A model generated the notes under the pieces. That model saw only the letters and a program-made list of their open reading frames with translations. It was not told the origin of the DNA and made no database searches. Of a stretch of DNA of 64,000 bases, positions 59,471 through 64,000 are shown in pieces (position 1 is the first letter of the stretch; every line of letters starts with the position of its first letter). Made by a program: the position numbers and the translations under genes. Source of the stretch: Allodiplogaster sudhausi (lineage: Eukaryota; Nematoda; Chromadorea; Rhabditida; Diplogasteridae); assembly GCA_945643635.1 (NCBI GenBank), contig CALZFC010000248.1, positions 7,063,501 through 7,127,500 on the forward strand. The letters run 5' to 3'.

Positions 59471-60604
59471 CCGCAGCATTAATCTTGCCGTTTGTCCAAG
59501 ACATGTCAAGGACAATCGGTCATGACCGTTCCGAAATAAAACGAACACATGTCCTGGACACATCCACTTCTGCCTATCTTAATACACAGGGGTCTAGGAC
59601 ATGTCTAAGACATGTCCTGGACGTGTCCTGGACAAAAAAGAAAAAAATCTCAATGGTCTTGGACACTTTTGTGGGCTTGTCCCTTACGTGGTCATGACCA
59701 TAGCGAGAGAGTGCATAAACGCGGAGAACACAGAGTGACACGCTCGCGGTTACTTCCGATGTCCCGGACAGATTATGGCATGCGACCCAATTTACGACAT
59801 ACGCTGTCAAAAGAAAGGTATCATCGCATGCATTCGAACCCTCCATAGAGTATTGCGTAAGCGTTAGATTGGGAATCTCGGGGTCGCGGGTTCGACACCC
59901 TGTCGAGACATTTTTTTTTTTTTGTTGTTGTTGTTTCTTTTTTTTTCACTTTTACACATAAACAAAATGAGAAACTCTACAAAGCGGAACAAGAACTCAT
60001 ACAAACTCGCAACTTCGCGGCTTAGCAGCATCCTCTGCTCGGCGCCGTCGTATTGAAGTAGTGCTCGCGAATGTTGCATGGACTGCCCCCAGTTCCTCTG
60101 CTATGTTTCTCTCTCCCATCGTTTTTGTTTTGCTCATGTTATGAAGCCACAAATATGTAAATGTTGTTACATCTAAGAATTTCTCGAGATGTGGTTGTGC
60201 ATGAGAAGATACAGGGAAACTGGCTGGCAGGAAGGACTTAGGACATGCTGAATATAAGTTTCAGCCTGTTTCTCCTGTCCTGTGGGTGACCCTCATCCAA
60301 TTCCTTGGTGCATAATTACATAACCTGTCTGGTGCATTTCGACGTAAGATGTTTGAATTTTTTTTCAAAAGTGGACTCAGAGTGAACCATTTTAGCTTCT
60401 CTTTTTTTAATTTGATTATTTTTGCGAAATAAATATAGAATAACAGTAAAAAGAGCTGAAGATGTTGAAAAAGTATTTTAATGCGCATATGTGCAGGTGT
60501 CCATGACATGTCCTTGACGTGTCCTTGACATGGTTATGACCAAGAACGGTCGTGACCGATTGTCCTTGACACGTCTTGGACAAACGGTAAGATTAATGCC
60601 GCGG
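59471..60604. mobile_element. 1.13-kb TIR element with 3-bp CTG target duplication
   Basis: The left end CCGCAGCATTAATCTTGCCG and right end CGGTAAGATTAATGCCGCGG are inverted, and the mirror continues for at least 60 bases (TTGTCCAAGACATG; GGTCATGACC). CTG flanks both sides. Inner sequence repeats TGTCCTGGACA-type palindromes. It interrupts the family upstream block (GGAAATTCTG...CTGCTATTTCATCA). No transposase was found. Confidence 0.8.
59846..59945 (+). pseudogene. tRNA-derived SINE-like sequence inside the TIR element
   Basis: GCGTAAGCGTTAGATTGGGA, then TCTCGGGGTCGCGGGTTCGA and CACCC give an A-box-like and a good B-box arrangement with a TTGGGAA loop (GGG anticodon position). It is followed directly by a T-rich tail (T11, GTTGTTGTTG, T10). 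The acceptor stem does not pair, so it is not a functional tRNA. Confidence 0.45.
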
Positions 60605-61107
60605 CTGCTATTTCATCACAGTGCCAATTCTCTTCTTGTTTCACCGACGTCTCAGTTTCGCTTGGGTTTCGCCTAATCATTCCACCTTTTCGGCTCTCAG
60701 TCCACGTTTTGCAGTACTTGTGATTACTTATTTTTTTCTTTTATGAATTATCTTTATTTTATCACCTTTTTTGTTAGGTTTAAAAAATCTATTAAAGTGG
60801 TTAAAAATGTAATTTGTCAGAAAATGATCATTGGGTTTTTTCGCTTTCCAATTATACTTACATAAATGTACTGAATGAAAGAAAATTTAAAAAGTAATAA
60901 GTTTAAAGAAAGCAATGCTTACGTTCTATAAACTTATTATTGCACAGAGAAGCAAGTTCGTTTTATAACAAATTTAACACCCTAATTTTCTTCATATGGG
61001 TATTGTTTTCTGTGTACTGATGCTCTGAGGCCATCAAAAGATGAGTTCCACAATTCAAAAAGCACACATTTATTTATTAAACATTGCGATTTTTCCAATG
61101 AGACAGA

Positions 61108-61905
61108 TTAGCCGAATAGTGCATCGAAAACGTTATCCCAGAGTTTTCCCACATCTCTTCCGATGTCTGAAATGACTCCGAGCTGCTGGATGTGGCCGAC
61201 GCGATGTTCCTCAACCGCTTTGTCCATAAGCGTCTTCAGCTCCGCCAACTTCTCCTCCGTTGGCACCGGCGCTCCCTTCTTTTCCGCCTGTAATACAGCT
61301 TATCGTTAATTGAGAGTAAATTGTTGATACGTTATTGAGAAATGATCCCTTGCTTGTTCCTCTAACTGTATGCGCTTCTTGAAGAATGATACTCGTGTAT
61401 TATCAAATATTCACGAAGAGCTTCCCAAAAACTCAAGATCCCCTATTTGCACAAGCATGGAGGCAAAAACAAAGGCAACCACTCACCAATGCAAGGATGG
61501 CTGGCTTGATCTTATCGAAATCCTTTAGCTCTCTGTATGCGCCAATGAGTTCGATTTTTTCCTCCTGGGTGATCTTTGAGCCTCCTTCGGCTGTCAGGCA
61601 GCTGAAAGTAAAGAAAATCATCTATTGCTATTACTCGATTTTGGATTGATTTAAAGTTCCCTACATGCGAATAACAATGTAAGGAGGCTAGATTGAATAT
61701 ATTTTTTTCAGTACTGTCGTCATTTCTAACAATTAGCTAGTTCACAGTGGAGACTATAACTTGTAAAGAAACATGTAGGGCAAATGACTGGGTGGTTAAG
61801 GTGATTAACTTGAAATCCACTGTCCCAGTATCGGATCCTCCTATAAGCAAACCTTGCTGTGACGAAGAGGGAAGCCACGAGCAGAAGAAGAGAGGTAGTC
61901 TGCAT
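61108..61905 (-). CDS. Small secreted protein family, copy D (intact)
   Basis: Exons 61905-61853, 61601-61487 and 61287-61108 encode 115 residues. Signal peptide MQTTSLLLLVASLFVTA; mature protein SCLTAEGGSKITQEEKIELI, then GAYRELKDFDKIKPAILAL, PVPTEEKLAELKTLMDKAVE, VGHIQQLGVISDIG and a C-terminal ALFG. All splice sites are canonical. Intron 1 carries a tRNA-Ser-like relic. The function is unknown; see copy A. Confidence 0.85.
61778..61845 (+). pseudogene. tRNA-Ser(UGA)-like relic in intron 1 of copy D
   Basis: ACTGGGTGGTTAAGGTGATT followed by AACTTGAAATCCACTG copies the D arm and anticodon arm (CTTGAAA loop) of a serine tRNA. After a variable-arm-like CCACTGTCCCAGTA, the B box is decayed to GTATCGGATCC. 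The acceptor ends do not match. The right edge abuts the donor of exon 1. Confidence 0.55.
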
Positions 61906-61943
61906 GACTCAAGATGGCGTTGCTCCTGACTGTCAATCTCCAT

Positions 61944-61996
61944 CTTTTATACTGGCCTTTAGCCAGTTCTCCAGACTGGCAAATCTGGTTTGGGAG
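61944..61996 (-). promoter_or_regulatory. Promoter of copy D
   Basis: GTCTGGAGAACTGGCTAAAG followed by GCCAGTATAAAAGATGG (canonical TATA) on the minus strand. Confidence 0.65.
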
Positions 61997-62089
61997 AAGC
62001 AAAGCCTATTGACAATACGGCGAATGACTTCACCTTTGCGGTCACAGCTTAGAAAGAGGGCGTGGTGGTGTGCGAGAAAATCATGCTAT

Positions 62090-62480
62090 TTCTACTTTCT
62101 ACATACATATTGTCTAATCTCCGCTTGTTTCGCCGGCATCTCAGTTTCGTTTATGAATCGCCGAATCATTCCACTCTTCGCATCTCTCAGAATTTGCTTT
62201 GAGCGGTGTAAAAAACGGCCAGAGTGTCATATCTCTTTTGAGATTTGTTTGTGATGATATGGCGAATCCCTTTTCCTTTTTGGTCATAGATTCATTTTGA
62301 GAAAAGGGGTGTGTTAGGAAATCTTGATAGGAAATCCTGTTTTTTTCTACATAGTGACAAATCTACTCTTGTTTCAACTGCGTCGTCTCAGCTTCCCTTA
62401 TGATTCGCTTAATCATTCCACCCTTTTGTCTCTATAAGTTCATGGTACGACCAGGTGAATTACTTGTTGTTACTTCTTTT
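62090..62480. repeat. Two family upstream blocks between copies D and E
   Basis: Conserved strings GATTCGC(C/T)(G/T)AATCATTCCAC and TTCATGGTACGACCAGGTGA recur, along with a promoter-like remnant (GCCAGAGTGTCATATCTC) near 62216. The remnant has no gene beside it. Confidence 0.6.
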
Positions 62481-62770
62481 CCTAGTTGTATGTATGATCT
62501 TAATTTAATCTACACACGACCCACACTCCGATCGGCATATTCCTCTCTTTATTTTAAAACAAAAGTTATTTTCGCTTATTTTTTCTTCATATCACCATGC
62601 TAGCTAACAAGTAATGAATTTCGAAAAACATTTATTCTGGTGATTAAAAACCCCCTTTTTTGGTTTCCTCTATTCTGATCTGAGGTCCAGTCGTGACTAG
62701 GTTTATATGCGACGAAGAGAAAATACAGACGAATTTGACGGAGCGGGAGATTAAAGGAGGGGCAATGACT

Positions 62771-62802
<32 letters not shown>

Positions 62803-63490
62803 ACGAGGTGTGGTGGATCGCCGGCGGGACGGGACATGGGCAGACCTAAGTACTTCAAGTTGAAAGATCTTTGTGAGTATGATATATCTATCTAATTACT
62901 AGTGAAGCGTTAAGCGTCGGTTTCTAATATTTCTTCTGGAAGCTTCCATGATGCTTCAGTTTATTTACCAACGTTTGTGGTACGCAACTAACAATAAGTT
63001 GTTACTTTCGCTGCTGGTGATGGCTTCTGGCTCTGGTCCTTGGAACATTGCAACGATTCCAGAAGGGAGCGAGTTTTCCTGTCTTAGGATATGAAATATA
63101 CTACAATTGGAACTTTGTACCTTTTTTGTAGTTTTCGAAATCGCCGAAACTAGAAAGTGCACCGCGTGATGTCCCCCGTAATTTGAGGACAATCTGATGT
63201 TTCACCACTCTACGGATATATTCAGTGGATTGTTACTAATCTACGTTCTGATTTCGACGTTTCCTCGCGTTTCGGTCGCGGTTTCTATAGCACGCGCAGT
63301 ATACCGTATCCAAAAAATACTTCTAGTTCACGTCATGTGAAACGTTTTAAAAATTTCCGGCCCGCAGCCAAAACTACAAATTGTTTTCTGTGTGTGTACT
63401 TTAGTTCTGAAGGCCAGCTTTCATCAAACGGTTTTCACAATTCAAATACAATAAATGTATTTATTCAGTAGTGCCGATTTTTCCAAGGAG
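62481..63490. other. Intergenic stretch before copy E
   Basis: Contains a GA run (62775-62802) and otherwise unique sequence. No gene was recognised. Confidence 0.5.
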
Positions 63491-63495
63491 ACAGA

Positions 63496-64000
63496 TTAGC
63501 CGAGCCATCCGAAAATCGTATCAAAGACCGTTCCCGCGTTTTTTCCGATGTCTTCAAAGACTCCGAGCTGCTGGACATGGCCGACGGGTTGGGCGCCAAT
63601 GTCCTTGTCCATCGCCTCCTTCAACTCTGCCAACTTCTCGTCCGTTGGCACCGGCACTCCCTTCTTTTCTGCCTGTAACGCGTTGCATAAATTATTCTGC
63701 ACATCGTCAATATATAGAGAATAAATAAACACAATGGGCACGTTATGAGAAACGATTGGTGCTCAAGCTGTACACGCTTCTTGAAGAATTTTACTCATAT
63801 ATTCTCAAATATAAAAATAACAAAGAAAATATTTTTTCAACCACTCACCAAGGCGATAATGGCTGGCTTGATCTTATCGAAATCCTTTAGCTCTCTGTAT
63901 GCGCCAATGAGTTCGATTTTTTCCTCCTGGGAGATCTTTGAGCCTCCTTCGGCTGTCAGGCAGCTTAAATTAAAGAAAATCATCTATTGCTATTACTCGA
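63496..64000 (-). CDS. Small secreted protein family, copy E (cut by the window edge)
   Basis: Exon 3 (63672-63496) and exon 2 (63963-63849) are open and in frame; exon 1 with the signal peptide lies beyond base 64000. Exon 2 encodes CLTAEGGSKISQEEKIELIG and continues AYRELKDFDKIKPAIIAL; exon 3 encodes PVPTDEKLAELKEAMDKDIG, VGHVQQLGVFEDIG and TIFGWLG. The exon 2 acceptor is TTTAAG instead of TTTCAG but keeps the AG. Confidence 0.8.

Noticed and set aside
59846..59945. Functional tRNA-Pro (GGG anticodon position)
   Set aside because: A and B boxes are present but the acceptor stem does not pair and the T stem is only partly complementary. The T-rich tail points to a SINE-like relic.

Overview
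The window is nuclear DNA from a nematode, probably a free-living rhabditid or diplogastrid-type worm. The evidence is many short introns whose 3' splice sites end in TTTCAG-like strings, genes for nematode secreted families (Ly6/ET-type cysteine modules, DB modules, intestinal-type histidine acid phosphatase), exons beginning just after a splice acceptor as in spliced-leader trans-splicing, and scattered TTAGGC/GCCTAA-like strings. No rRNA gene, intact tRNA gene, operon of bacterial type or CRISPR array was seen. The species is not identified.

Layout. 1-9.7 kb is gene-poor: a duplicated block (20-690 and 3147-3780), the 3' half of an ET/Ly6-like gene (about 2440-3019, minus), a two-exon 37-residue secreted peptide gene (4287-4619, plus), a 5'-truncated non-LTR retrotransposon (5440-6447, minus) and diverged repeats. 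9.8-26.0 kb (minus) is one 24-exon gene for an 846-residue protein with three ET/Ly6-like modules and a hydrophobic C-terminus; every exon phase agrees. 28.7-34.1 kb (minus) is a complete 16-exon histidine acid phosphatase of 498 residues. 36.6-46.9 kb (minus) is a multi-exon CEP104-like centrosome/ciliary-tip protein. 49.2-50.7 kb and 53.2-54.8 kb (plus) are two complete DB-module genes. 56.1-64.0 kb (minus) is a tandem family of roughly 116-residue secreted proteins: two intact copies, one pseudogene, one exon fragment and one copy cut by the window edge.

The non-coding part is dominated by (CT)n/(GA)n simple repeats, several dozen tracts, many lying in introns close to splice sites. It also holds several inverted-repeat elements: a 1.74-kb palindrome, a TTAA-flanked MITE pair around the start of the phosphatase gene, a mariner-like MITE in a TA run, a G-rich TIR element, a 1.1-kb TIR element with a CTG target duplication, and a 1.3-kb foldback carrying tRNA-like boxes. 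The protein genes do not form an obvious pathway. Most (ET, DB, phosphatase, small secreted family) encode extracellular or surface proteins; the CEP104-like gene is the exception.

All exon models were read by eye from splice signals and reading frame. No transcript or homology search was available.
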